Shown here piece by piece: positions 26,222-37,792 of a stretch of 64,000 bases of DNA. The position numbers and the translations under genes are program-made. The stretch lies in assembly GCF_020360975.1 (NCBI RefSeq), contig NW_025408670.1, forward strand, positions 3,596,001-3,660,000, written 5' to 3'. Source of the stretch: Hirsutella rhossiliensis (lineage: Eukaryota; Ascomycota; Sordariomycetes; Hypocreales; Ophiocordycipitaceae). The notes below the pieces were generated by a model. It saw only the letters and a program-made list of their open reading frames with translations. It was not told the DNA's origin and did not search any database. The number at the start of each line of letters is the position of its first letter. The stretch's first letter is position 1.

Positions 26222-26889
26222 TCAGGCATCATTCCTCTCGTTAAACGCAATGCATAATGCGATGATTAACGCTACGTCGACCCCAGGCGCGACGCGCAGT
26301 GCGCAAGGCTGCTTGCCTGGAACTTCGCCGCTCTTAGCCGGCCTGTGATCGATGCGTGCGACTAAAGCTCCTGTTCTCGTGCACATAATTTCAGCCGATG
26401 TACTCAGCCAATTACCTCGTATTGTCAACTTTTCAGTTTGACCTAAGTAGGACTGAAACTCTGCAGTGGCTTTACTACCCATGACTATTTGCAAAGCTCC
26501 TCACCCGTCGTTAGCAATTGCTCGGGCCTGATAAGTTGAGGCTGACGTGCAATGATGGGGTGAAACGTACACTTTAATAAAGAATTTCTGATACTAAAAA
26601 GATTATTCCCTTGCGGTCCTTGGATGACATAGGTGTCGTGCATGTGCAGCTTCTCCTTTACAACATCGAATATATGGTTGCCGCTTGTGTCGAGGACGGA
26701 TTTGCGGCCCGGGGTAGCCAAATGCTGGCCCTGGACAAGAAAGAGTGGCTGACCATTGGCCAGTTTAATATCGAAGCTATCCCCCGATAGAGACAGGAAG
26801 GTGTCCCGAAGAACAAGTGTCTCGGATTTCGATGCTATAAAGTTGTTGAAGATACCGATTTGGCGCGAGACAGGTTGAAGCTGGGTCAT
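26222..26889 (-). CDS. LURP-one-related (LOR, tubby-like fold) protein
   Basis: Two exons, 26889–26571 and 26484–26222, joined over an 86-nt intron (GTACGT donor, GCTAAC branch-like site, ATAG acceptor), give 193 aa. The start is the MTQLQP methionine, because the reading upstream is not conserved in character. Family features run through the whole protein: a strand with SLSGDSFDIKLANGQPLFLV near residues 32–51, the RKSVLDTSGNHIFDV stretch, LHMHDTYVI, then LTIRGNW, TSAEI and the C-terminal APGVDVALIIALCIAFNE helix typical of LOR proteins. The family has a 12-stranded barrel around a hydrophobic helix; its function in fungi is unknown. It is probably outside the biosynthetic cluster. Confidence 0.85.
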
Positions 26890-27752
26890 TGTAGCCGTTC
26901 CAGGTTGGTCACGATGGTAATAACGGTATACCATGAGTAAGGACTCTACTTATATTCTTGGATTGTGTCGTTCTTAAACACATACACATTGGCACGCCCC
27001 CTGACCGGCACAGACAAGTTTCTTTGAACACGGGCGAATGTGATACTCTACCAAGGGGTAATCCTTTGACAGATAGGGGCAGATTAATTGTCACCTGATG
27101 GTCTAAGCGCGGCTTTAAGAATTTTCGGATCGCTCTAGCGCGTCGGTTACGCCCAAGCCAATGTCTGACGACTTATTAGAAACACACTCGGGTCTCAAAA
27201 CGACGGGTCCGTGCAATCCCAAATATCGCCACCCATCTATTAATGAGACATGTTTTTGAAGCTCCCATAATTCCCCCTCTAAGTCAACCTACGCTGTGAT
27301 GACTGAAGGCATGCCTCCACTGCGGCACGTAGGTAGGAAGGAAAAACTCCATACATAGGGGTGCGGAGAGGGAGGGACTTGGGAGGCGGAGTAAAGTCCA
27401 TTCCATACGGCTGGAAAGCTGGGTTAAAAAGCGGCCGGCTTAGATCGTACTTCCGCCTCTTGAGCACAACGCAGTGTATACACCAATAATGATTTCGGCA
27501 GGGGCCAGGCCTTTGACATTTGACCAAGTCAAGCTTATGCCCGGTCTGACTGCTCTGCAGCCAAGTGAAAAAAGCGAACATTGGGTCCTCGATTAGGTGA
27601 AATTAAGTTTTGTCTCCAGTGCCGAAGGATCGATCTAGGGTGCTACGAAAGGGTGGCTTTGCGGACTCCTGCCAAATCTTATGACCTAAGATAAAGAACC
27701 ATTGGCCATGAGAAATATAGTCTGCGCCTGGCATGACTCGTCGATAGACCCG
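26890..27752. other. Intergenic stretch without supported gene
   Basis: Normal-composition DNA upstream of the LOR gene. A minus-strand frame at 27279–27581 (100 aa) has no recognisable domain and no splice context, so I do not call it. Confidence 0.5.
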
Positions 27753-28507
27753 GGCTCGTGCTTGCCATTTTTTTTATATCATTACTCGCATGCAGCCTCT
27801 AGGGCCATGGCGAGGCTAATAGGGGCCTAGGCCCCTATTAACAGTCCTAGCTAGCTATAGAGCCCGGGGGCTTATAACTAATTAGGGAAAGGGTAGCTAT
27901 AAAGGCAAAGACAAAGGAAAGGTTAATCTGGTTCCTCCCACGCGGTGTTTTTCCCCCCTAAGGGCCCTAGGGCCCCTAGGTTACTCCTTTTCGAGCTACT
28001 TAGCTGTCCCTATCTCTGTCTTAGCTAAGAAGGTTAGAAGGGCTTCCCTTCCTTCCTTAGAGCTATAGAGAAGAGGTAGGCTAAGGGCCCCCTTCTATCT
28101 CTTAGAGGTCCGGTAAAGGACCTCTCTTTCCCTTCTATAGTTCGGGCACCTTAGGATAAGGTGCCTAGCCGTATGCCTTCCTTAGCCGCAGCGGCAATCG
28201 TCTCGGTCTACCCTATTAGTCCTTTTTAGGAAGGAAAGTAGGAAGCCGGCCCCGAAGAGGAGCTAGTAGAAGGCCGAGAGGGTCGGCCTAGGCCTCCCTA
28301 TAAGGTCCTTTTCTAGGCTAAGGGCTAGGCGGGGGGTCTTTCGAATAGACGTATAGTGCTTACCTAGGCCCTTAGCCCTAGGGCCTTTAGCTGCCTCGGT
28401 AGCCCAGAGGCCCTTCCAGTAGTCTTTAGTAGCCTGACGGACCTTTCTTTGTAAGTAGCTAATAGAGACTAAAGGGGTCCCTCGGGTAGGGGCTCGTGCT
28501 TGCCATT
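27753..28507 (-). mobile_element. 5'-truncated Tad-type LINE, 3' end only, with 17-bp target duplication
   Basis: The insert 27770–28490 is bounded by a perfect 17-bp duplication GGCTCGTGCTTGCCATT (27753–27769 and 28491–28507). A T-run directly after the left copy is the A-tail of a minus-strand LINE. The minus strand at about 28206–28000 reads the C-terminal Tad zinc-knuckle pattern DRDDCRCG...RHTARHLILRCPNYRRER, followed by LLTFLAKTEIGTAK. A few stops (W to stop) remain, but RIP is far lighter than in the 1–25 kb block. The LOR gene lies to its left and the HMG-CoA reductase gene to its right. Confidence 0.85.
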
Positions 28508-28617
28508 ACTGCCCTGCTCCTAGAACTCATCGTGTTCACCTCTCTAAAGCCGCGCTGGTCTGCAGCCGATGCGAAGACAACTGCCCCGCGCACTCGGGTT
28601 GTCCCGTGAAATGAGAC

Positions 28618-30941
28618 TCATATGCCGGTGTGGGCTCGTGACGGTGGCGGGCTTCGATTATGTTGCATGTGCGCCTTCACAAGGTGGCCGGCGGCCAGGG
28701 CACTGCATAGAGATAGCTCGCCAGCCAGAACGGCAGCGCCAATAATGCGGGCAAGTCGGCGAGCGTTTTCACCAGGGCTCGCGTGATCCGCGCCCCGGAC
28801 TCCAAGGACATCGAGCATGGCGCCCTGGGGTTCGAGTATAGTACCGCCGCCGAGGGTGCCTACCTCGAGCGAGGGCATTGAGACGGATATCTGGAGCGAG
28901 CCGCGGAAACTAGCAGAGTTGGAAAAGCAGTGTAAGTCAAGCGACGCACGACTATAAGACGGTAGAGAGGGACCAACTTTTTCATAGTGGTGATGCAGTT
29001 TGCGCTTTCAACCACTTGCGCGGGATCTTGCCCCGTAGCCAGGAAAATAGCGGCAACAATATTAGCTGCGTGAGCGTTGAAGCCACCGATAGAACCTGCC
29101 ATGGCCGATCCAATTAGGTTTTTTGAAGTATTTAGCTCGACCAAGGAGTCAACGTCGGTTTTGAGGACGCTCATCACGACTTTGGCCGGGATAATAGCCT
29201 CAGCCACGATGCTTTTACCGCGTCCTTCGATCCAATTAAGAGCAGACGACTTCTTATCGCTGCAAAAGTTGCCCGAGAGGGAAATGATGGTCATATCGTC
29301 AAAACCACCCTCCAACGCCATGGCCTTGAGCGCGTGTTCAACGCCCTTGGATATCATATTCATGCCCATGGCGTCGCCCGTGGCTGCCTTGAACCGGATG
29401 TAGATGTATGTCCCGGCCATGGCCGTTTTTATCGTCTGAAGGCGCGCAAAACTGCTTGTTGAGTTGAATGCCGTCCGCATTATCGTCTGTCCGGCTTTAG
29501 ATTCTAGCCACGACTTGGCAGCACCAGCTCTCGTCAGAGTCTGGAAGCTAATACAGGGGCCACGCGTCATGCCGTCTGCCGTCACGACTGTAACAGCGCC
29601 GCCGCCTGAATTAATCGCTTTGCAGCCCCTGCTTGTGCTGGCAACTAGCACCCCCTCGGTGGTGGCCATTGGAATAACGTAGCTCTTGCCATCAATAACG
29701 AGGGGGCCGGCGACGCCCACGGGTAGGGGGACATAGCCTATTACGTTTTCGCAACAAGCTCCAAACACGCGACTCCAGTTGTAGTTGTCGTACGGCAGGT
29801 TTGATTCATGCAGATTATGTGCTGGACCTATAGTTGCTTGGTTGATCTGCGAGATGACCATGCGCCTAACCCTAATGGCGCGGGTGAAGTCATTGTTGAG
29901 TGTCTTTTCTAGGGCGTGCCCAGGGATTTTGCCCCTAATCGCCATGGTGACAATTTCCTTGTCCGTCATTTCGCAAGCTCGCTTCTCCACAAGCAGCTTC
30001 TCGAGATCCTCGTGTGAGCGATGTTCGGAAAGAATGGGGGGTTCATGCTTTGTCGCTGAGAGCACATGTCCCTTGTCGTCGGTCATAGCAGGAACAGGCG
30101 CGGTCTGTTGCAAAGTCGTACATGTGTATTCGTCAACAGGCACCGCGGTCGAACCTGGCTCCTTCTTTTTCCAGAAGCGAGCAGAGTCTTTGTCGTCGAT
30201 TTCGAGATTGTGCTCCTTGGTGGCCGATGCTGCACCCTTGAAAAGATAGCCGTGGAAGCCAACGGTGAGAGCCAGGACGACGAAGATCCATCTGGACCAG
30301 AGGGGATTCTTCAATCCGTCGAAAAATCTAGTAATGAATCTGACGAAGACACTGCTGTCCAGACTACCAGCCTGAGACTGAATCCTCGATGGAGAGTCGG
30401 CGCGGGCGCTGACTTGAGCGGCCTTGATAACCCATCTTTCCCTCTGGCCATCGTACCCAGACCCCGTCTCCTTGTCTTCGTCTTGCGACATCTCCTGGAC
30501 GGCGGCTACAAAGTCGGGCGCCTGCCAGGAGGAGAGGACTTGTGAAGGCGGGCAGGTCGTTAATGGGGCGTCGTTGGATGCCAGGATTGCGACAGAGAAA
30601 TTGTCGTGGGCCGGGACGCTGCAGGGTCGCAGAGCTGTGTTGGAGAGGGCTTCGGGGAGAACCAGTGTCACGAGGGCGAGTTGACGGGCGTTGGCGACTG
30701 CGGCTGTGTCACGCTCGAGGCTCTGGCTTTTCCACATGTTGTCGTGGCTGGCAGTCATGACGCTTGTCGCACTCCCAAACACAGAGTCTTGGACTAAATT
30801 AAGCAAAGAGGTGCTTAGGACGACTAGGAGGAAGGTGTGAATCGGAAGCCGGGACGCCAAACGGGACAGAAGCTGGAGGAGCCGTGGCGTCTTGAGACTC
30901 TGGCCGCGGGAGCGCCATGAAGGAAAATATGTAAATGTCAT
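28618..30941 (-). CDS. HMG-CoA reductase lacking most of the sterol-sensing membrane domain
   Basis: Two exons (30941–28978 and 28909–28618; 68-nt intron with GTTGGT donor) give 751 aa; fungal homologues are usually above 1000 aa. It reduces HMG-CoA to mevalonate with NADPH. The catalytic half is complete: E429 in [13 protein letters not shown] at 521–529, K563 in DKK, D639 in GQDPAQ, LGGGT, and a C-terminal GHLVKAHM histidine. The N-terminus keeps the first membrane span (about 35–50) and the luminal loop, then goes straight to what resembles the last span (about 217–235). Spans 2 to 7, which hold the sterol-sensing domain, are absent with no frame break. The start is the first ATG in frame. 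Probably an ER anchor with a cytosolic enzyme, supplying prenyl diphosphate to the cluster. Confidence 0.93.
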
Positions 30942-33289
30942 GATAATGGACAAGATGTAGATGTCATGGAGACGGAAGATTTGACGACTCTTTCTGCATT
31001 CCCAGACCTTGGGCGAATCTCGGCAGCTTGGACTAGCAGCAACGGCTGTAAGAACCAAGAAGGGGCCGTCAACAGGCCTTGAGCAGTCAAATGTGATGCA
31101 ACCGTAAAGAGAGAACGGCAGAAAGACAACGGCTGTTACTTATTAAAGTTGGGTGCACTTCGGTCCTTTACATCATCGTTTTCGAGGAACCATCACTATC
31201 TTATGGCTGCCCAACAAGCAAAAACAGTTGTCGAATAATCCGTGTTGGCCGGTTTCATGCTATGCGTCCATCACGATGTCACCGGGTAGTACAACCCTGT
31301 GTCGCAGCTCCCGCGTCAGAGAGTTCATTACTGTCGCCGCCCCGGTGAAACGCGGCAGTGAGCAGCGCAAACTAAGCAGGGACTAGCTTGGCAGCGACTC
31401 TCAAATAGAGGGAAGCAGTACAATGCTAGAGTAATAGCGCTGTCAGAAACAGGGTTGAAACCCGTTGTGAGGAGAACGCCGGAAAGCACCCGGAGCCGGG
31501 CGCACAACAGTGGCGAGGCCGTACTGGACCCGGAGGTCCCGAGACAGGCCAGGGGTCTCTACAATCGCCCGATTGGCTGCTCCAGCTTGCGAGTCACGTA
31601 GCCGCTTGCGCCCCAGATTTGCAATACATGCCGGCCGTTTCCCGGGAACTCTCCGAGGACTTGATCGAGAGCCGCATCAACTCAAGGTGGGCCGCGGCAA
31701 GTACAAGCTGGGAAAATGGGAGAGCGAATAATATAAATCGCGAATTTATTTTTAGTAGGGTATTTTCCCATGGCCTCCCTCATGCAGTTCATGTCCACAT
31801 GAACAAAGGTTCACGTGTCTATCATTAACTCGTTTATAATATCCCGAAGGGCTTTCGGACTGTATCGTTCATTGGTTTAGCTTGCAAAAGGGCCCGAATT
31901 GATGAGCGACAGCAGCTCCATAGGCTCATCAAACAGGTTGCCGTCGAAGTTTCGGAAACCCGCACAAGTAAGTTAGGATCACAGAATGTAACCAGTGTAT
32001 GTAGATCAGCCGCAAGTGTTTAATTTGGGTGATCTGCATGGCAGCACAACTCTTTCGCCAGCAGTGGCTCGAGAACAAACAACGGAAACGCTGGCTGCTT
32101 GTGCAAGCAGTAACAGTGAGAATGTCTCAGTGCCAGTCAAGAGTAAAGGACCGGGCTGAGGGTATCAAGGGCTCGGCCTTTCGCGTCGTTGGGATGGGGG
32201 AAGGAAGCACCGTGAGAGAGGGCGAATATGTTATTGGAAGGCGAATACAAAGCATTGGCGAATATAAGGTCTAGGCCGCCACGAGAAGGCGGTGGCGTAG
32301 AAGTGTAGTCTCGTTCATCGTCTCTCGGCCTTGGTTGTTTGTTTGATGCTATTTCCGTTCCATCTTGAACTCTTTTCGCGGACAGAATAATGTAGATGCA
32401 TCACATCTACCGACTCTATTGTGCGGCATCTCCACAACTCCAAGCTCGGTTGATCCACGTTGACTCCAGTGTACGAGGCATCTTCAGGTTACTTGGGCAC
32501 GGGTCGGATGTAGAAAAGTGTCTTATGGCACTCTCGGCTTTACCGCTATACTGGCTGGCCGAGCGAAATGCTCTCGCAGTCACATATGCTGGCCTGGGAA
32601 CCGCTGTGCTAACTAACGACAGGCCGCCTGCCCCAGACAGCCATGAAGACTGATCCAGGCGTGGGTGACCGAAGCTACCCAGACCTCGCGCATCTGATCC
32701 GAAACCCGTGCGGACAAAGGCTTCATGGCGATTGGCGTCTTTGCTTTCGGAGTGATACGTCCTATAGGTCGTATGCCCTGCGGCGAGCGCGCTTTGTTGC
32801 ACCGGGCTCGTACTTGCCACTGTTTGAACTCGAGACCTGGAATCACCGCGAAGTGCGCGTGAAACTCAATGGCCCACTCGAGGATAAGTTTGGATACGAG
32901 GGTTCGACCCACCGAACTATAACAATCGCTCAAAGGTTTAGCATCAATAGATTTCGGTATCCGATGCGAGAGGAGCAGCCTGGACAATGGAGTATCGTCT
33001 CCGCGTGGCGGAGCGGGCTCGGATACCTCGGCCTCGGTTTCAAGTGCACGTTCTGCTTGAAGCTCTCGCAGCTTCGGGCCTCGCACGGCCTTGCCGCTTG
33101 GCGTGGAATCCGTCCGCGCAAGAGGCCATTGCGCGCTACTTCGATTTTATTTAAGATGACATCGGAGCTCTCGCATCCCAGCTCCAGCAACTCAAGCACA
33201 TCACTCGACGATACATCTTGATCACTCTACCAAACCTCCCCCCACCTCTAGAGAAGCATTCCAGCGCGAGTCCCAAGATTATCTATCCA
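30942..33289. promoter_or_regulatory. Divergent intergenic region between HMG-CoA reductase and SDR
   Basis: 2.3 kb lie between the two divergently transcribed genes and must hold both promoters. Overlapping frames on both strands at 32.4–33.2 kb (up to 192 aa) show no domain and mirror each other, so they are not called. No clear binding-site array was seen. Confidence 0.45.
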
Positions 33290-34207
33290 ATGTCGGCCAT
33301 CAAGGAGCAAGCTTACACCCTTTCGGGCAAGGTGGCCCTAGTCACCGGAGCCGGTCGAGGCATCGGACGTGGCATCGCCGTCGAACTAGGTCTGCGCGGA
33401 GCCTCGGTCGTTATCAACTACTGCAAAGCCGACAAGGCAGCCCAAGAGGTTGTCGCCGAGATTGAAAAAGCCGGCAGCAAAGCCGTGGCCATCAAGGCCG
33501 ACATTTCCAAGACGCCAGAGGTCACGAGGCTATTCCAGGAAGCCATCAAGCACTTTGGCCACCTCGACTTCGTCGTGTCAAATTCTGGCACCGAGGTCTT
33601 CAAGCCAGAGGACCAGGTGACAGAGGAGGACTATGACCGCGTCTTCAACCTCAACACGCGGGCGCAGTTTTTTGTTGCCCAGCATGCCTACAAGCACATC
33701 CGAAATGGTGGCCGAATCATCTTTACATCTTCTGTTGCAGCGGCCATGTCGGGCATCCCCAATCATGCACTCTACGCTGGTAGCAAGGCGGCCGTTGAGG
33801 GCTTCACCCGCAGCTTCGCCGTCGATTGCGGCCATAGGCAAATCACGGTGAACGCTATTGCTCCCGGAGGTGTCAAGACTGACATGTACGACGAGTGAGT
33901 ATTTTGCCTCTGATGTCTGTGGTCCAAGATTGGAGAGGGGCTTACACGACATAGAAACGCCTGGCATTACGCGCCCGGGGCGAACCCTTCGTCGTCGATA
34001 GCAGAGATTGACAAGGGCTTGGCCAACTATTGCCCTCTCAAGAGGGTGGCCGTGCCCAAAGATATCGCAAAGGTGGTCGCTTTCCTCTGCCATGGTGATA
34101 GCGAATGGATCAACGGTATGCTTCCTGGGTGCATGTTTCTGGCTGTGTCGCGTCACTAACACTTTGCAGGCCAGGTGGTGCTCCTCACTGGGGGTTCCTT
34201 TACCTAA
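33290..34207 (+). CDS. SDR, tetra/trihydroxynaphthalene reductase type
   Basis: Three exons (33290–33894, 33955–34115, 34170–34207; introns of 60 and 54 nt) give 267 aa, the usual size. It is an NADPH-dependent short-chain reductase of the fungal hydroxynaphthalene/versicolorin reductase group. Visible motifs are TGAGRGIG (19–26, nucleotide binding), NSG (98–100), N122, S147/S148, YAGSK (Y162, K166, catalytic pair) and APGGVKTDMY (191–200), a typical signature of this group. The protein ends TGGSFT. In DHN-melanin pathways such enzymes reduce T4HN to scytalone and T3HN to vermelone; with the scytalone dehydratase and PKS nearby the same chemistry is likely. The start is the MSAIKEQ methionine just before the Rossmann fold; the in-frame upstream ATG would add 24 low-complexity residues. 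Confidence 0.9.
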
Positions 34208-35910
34208 ACAGGAGGCTGAATTGTTGGCTATAGCTTGAGAGTCGAGTAATTGCCGTCGTAATCTAGAGTACAATGATAATTAAAAGTGCCTCTTCAAAAT
34301 CCCGGCATATCGCTCAAGCGCCAAGTGAAATATTGTCCAGATTACACTGTTTAACCCGCTCCCCTTTGATATAAGCGTGTGGTGTACCATGAGTGCATCC
34401 GATGTTGCCTAGGCAGGTCAGCCAACCTCGACACCCCTTTGCCATTCCCCTTTGCCTGCCATTATTGGATTGGTAGGTAGAGATGAATCAGGTCTTGCTG
34501 GGCGACCAAGTAGCCTGGCATCGTGTTCAAGTCGACGCGCAACAAGCCGCGAAGAACCTAACCGACATGTCAACAAGCCAAATCGAGGCGGCTAGCTTCT
34601 TTGACTCGAGTGAGGTATGCAGAGCCGCCAAAATATGGTGTCTATAGTTTAGATGATGGCAAAAAGAAGCGGCTCGCGGCTCGCGATAGAGCTAAGCCTG
34701 CCAGATCATTGACCGTGGCAGGCTTACCGGGCTTGCTGCGAACGGGCAAGACATGTTGAGGGAAACTTGATACAACTAAAAGAGTAAAATTATCTCTCCC
34801 AGAATTTGCCCCGTGTGCTTCTCTCGACTTCCGTGCAGCCACCAAGCTGCTGTCCCTGCGCAAGCATAGTAGGCGCGGGTCAACATGGTCGCTGGCTTCA
34901 TGGCCCACATTACGAAACGGAAAGCTCCTGCTCTCTCTTTTAGCGTACTGTACGAAGCACCGAGTGTGTGTCGCCTGTCATCGGTCGTCGCAGATCCGTG
35001 CTCGTGCACGTGTACGCAATGGCCAACCCTTGTTTCCTCTTGGTACGCCAAGCAGCTTCTCCGTATCTTCCAAACATGCCCTTAGACCTCTTGAAAGAAC
35101 CATGCTACGCTTTGGCCAATCGCAGGAGTCAACGATGCTCGTCTCGAGAACCGATCCATTGTCAGTTGTAGGCGTGCGCTTCCCCGTATCTCGAACCACT
35201 GTCAGGTGGATTAAAGTACATGGGTGACGGAAAGCCTATGGTCGAGAGAAGGTGACAGAACCACAGCTCTACAGAGGCAAACAAGGGAAGCGCATTTCCC
35301 CGCCGCATAAGCTACCCTTGACAGAAACTAGAGTCTCCAGAACCAACCCCCGTCTATCTCCCGTCAAAGTCCTCCACGGCCAAGGGCCATTAGCGTTTGG
35401 CCACGGCAATGGAGGTTCTGCGCACAGACGGGGAGTTCCTCGAGGTTTCTTTAACTCCCGGTCCCTCTGTTACGGAATAAACTGGAACGTGATAGCATGA
35501 TGGCACGGCAGGGATCCTCGGGGCTTGGGTCCGGCCCGTCTGTCAGCACGGATGAATAATTAATAAATTGGATCCCTTGGGGGCCAGATATTGGCATCGT
35601 GTGTTTGGCCGGCCTCTGCCGCCTTCGGCAGCGGAGACGCTTTTCATTAAATTATTCACCCCACCCGCTGCTAGTTGTCGTAGCACCATTGTTATATAAA
35701 AGGTAGATAAGGTTATAAAACATATGCTATCATGAGCGATTTCCGCATTTTATATTAGTCTATTTTACGTACTATTCTCTACTTACATATATCATATGAA
35801 GTAAAAGGCATTCATTTTCTCAAAAGGAAAGTGCCTTAAAGGAGGGTTTGCCTCCCCAAGAATATATTCATATATTATATGTAATAAGCTTATATTCGTT
35901 CCGTAATTAT
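34208..35910. other. Intergenic stretch without supported gene
   Basis: Holds the 3' flanks of the convergent SDR and prenyltransferase genes. Short overlapping frames at 34.6–35.5 kb have no recognisable domain. A GC-rich hairpin (CTGCCGCCTTCGGCAG) lies near 35617–35632. The last ~200 bases are AT-rich untranslated sequence. Confidence 0.5.
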
Positions 35911-37249
35911 CTACCAGCCATCGCCACGTCTTCGCGTGGCCCTCCTAGGTATAACGAGTTTCTTCGAGGGCAAATCACTCCCTGGAGCAGAACATTCCGG
36001 TGCTAAATATGAAGTAATGTCGAGCTCCCCATTCCCCTTGAATGCGCAGCGGAGATAGGCTTGCATCCCCTTGCTCTCGTTGAGCCGTCGTTGCGGAGAC
36101 AGACTCTCAAGCATAGATAGATAGCCCTTACAGTATTGACTCCTGTCGTGGCTCTCCATCCAGTTGGTGATGGCGTGGGCCAAGGTGAGGTCATCGCGTC
36201 CGTAGTGCCGTGCTATGATGTAGAGCTGGACATCGGGTAGGGCAGCGTCCGGGGCAATATCAAAAGAGTATACAAAGCCAGAAAGAAGGGCGGGTACTTT
36301 GGCAAATGCGTCTTTATATATATAATCGTATTCGGGTGCGAGGGGCATTTCGGTTTGTTTAGGCAAGCTGGACTCCAAGCCTGCAACGGCGGCAATTAGA
36401 CTCTGCAGTTCCTGGAACTGGATCTCTGAAATAGGAATGCGCCCGCCTAGGGTTATAATCTCGCGTGCCGACGAGAAAGTCGTGCTCGGCGTTTGGAAGT
36501 AGAACTTTAGTCGCGACTGTGCCGGTGTTGCGTGATCGATGCCCAACATGCTGCCTGATTTCTCAAGTTAGCTGCGGTAAAAACTGGATAAAACCGGGGG
36601 GTATGACATACAAAGGGCTTAACAATTTTCCTTCGGGATTGGTCTCGATGAAATCCGACACCGCGGCCCGGGATTTGTTGTCAGGGCTTAGTCGCGATAG
36701 TCCTTCGTCCCATGTCGACATAGGGTTCACGTAGGAAACGTCGATGGAGGGCATTGCGGCTTGAAGGCGACGCAGGAGCTCTCGCGAGGCATCTTGGTTA
36801 AACGGGTCCATCTTAGTGCCACTAAAGCGGTTGGAGGCCTCCATAGTGCAGCGGACCTCTGGCTGAGTCGTAGCTGTATTCCATTTCCATGAATAGTCGA
36901 GCGGCTCAACGCCAAAGATGGAAGACCACTGACGGTTAACATCCGGCCTTGGTGCATAGCTCAAATATGGTATCTGGATGTCATGTCAGATGAGCCTGAT
37001 AACACTGTTTGGGGAAAATAGTCCAACGAAGTTTCTTACAGTCCAATGATAGTGGGACAAGAGCGCGTCGTACTGGCTCTCTAGGGACTGCCCAGCTGCG
37101 TCCATCATTATGGCAAGTTGTGTCCCCGTTACCTTCCACCAGTGATCGATTTCGGTATTATGAGACGGCAGCCATTGTGACAGTGCCGCCCATGCCTTGG
37201 GAGGTTGTTGGGGGTTTTGGGTCAAATTCTTATTGGCGAGGCAAGTCAT
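35911..37249 (-). CDS. DMATS-type aromatic prenyltransferase with internal deletion (PT1)
   Basis: Three exons (37249–37040, 36973–36612, 36550–35911) give 403 aa. Introns of 66 and 61 nt sit at exactly the positions and phases of those in the paralogue at 43937–45475. ABBA-fold features include DYSWKWN near 97, RLQAAMPSIDVSY, LLSGFVYSFDIAP, RHYGRDD and LDITSYL. Compared with the paralogue, about 56 residues are missing in frame near residue 153. These should include the paralogue's KTWFIPRK strand (residues 194–201), which in this family contributes diphosphate-binding residues. The frame stays open but activity is doubtful. A MULE begins 164 bp upstream of the ATG, inside the presumed promoter. 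Confidence 0.88.
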
Positions 37250-37423
37250 TGTTAGTACGGGACCAAGGATCAGTTTCGTTGCGCGGCACGTTGATGTGAG
37301 TCGTGGACTTGCAGCAGGGCGCAAGGGCTGAAGAACATGGTCATCAGAGGTAGATTTCCGCAGATGAGCAATCCTACTTATCAAAGCCATGGGGCGTGAC
37401 CGGCGCCTTCTTACACGCCAAAC

Positions 37424-37494
37424 GGGAGCCAATAGAGGCGCGGACCCCCGCGCCTTTAAAGTCGGCGCGGACGTCCGCGCCTGTTATGTAAGCC
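37424..37494 (+). repeat. MULE-1 left terminal inverted repeat (71 bp)
   Basis: Perfect inverted match to 40597–40667. It contains two internal GC-rich palindromes (GGCGCGGACCCCCGCGCC and GGCGCGGACGTCCGCGCC) separated by TTTAAAGTC. Confidence 0.95.
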
Positions 37495-37792
37495 TGGCAG
37501 GCCATTTGGGCCGCCGCCAACTGCGCTCGCAGTCGGCCTCACCGATACAGCATGCTTGCTGCATACATATAGCTTCAATTAATTGCAAAGGAGGATATCC
37601 CTTAGGGTTCGAACCCATAGCCTTCCCTATTTGGTAGATTGACGTGACGCAAAGGGCGCCGCTGTTGCGTGGCAAGGAGGGTGCGCGGAAGTTCACCGCC
37701 TTAAAATTGGCCAGCTACAGTGCTACACGCCGGTGCATGTCGGTGATCTCACGATCTGCCTCACATTTTCGCATCGCCGGCATCATCACCAC

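Noticed and set aside
32797..32818. Match to the 17-bp LINE target duplication (GGCTCGTACTTGCCA)
   Set aside because: Imperfect, single copy and without adjacent LINE sequence; probably coincidence.
32613..33221. Overlapping ORFs of 157 and 192 aa on opposite strands
   Set aside because: They mirror each other, lack domains and sit in the promoter region of the SDR gene.
37600..37625. GGGTTCGAACCC resembling a tRNA T-arm
   Set aside because: Palindromic B-box-like string without an A box or cloverleaf; inside MULE-1.
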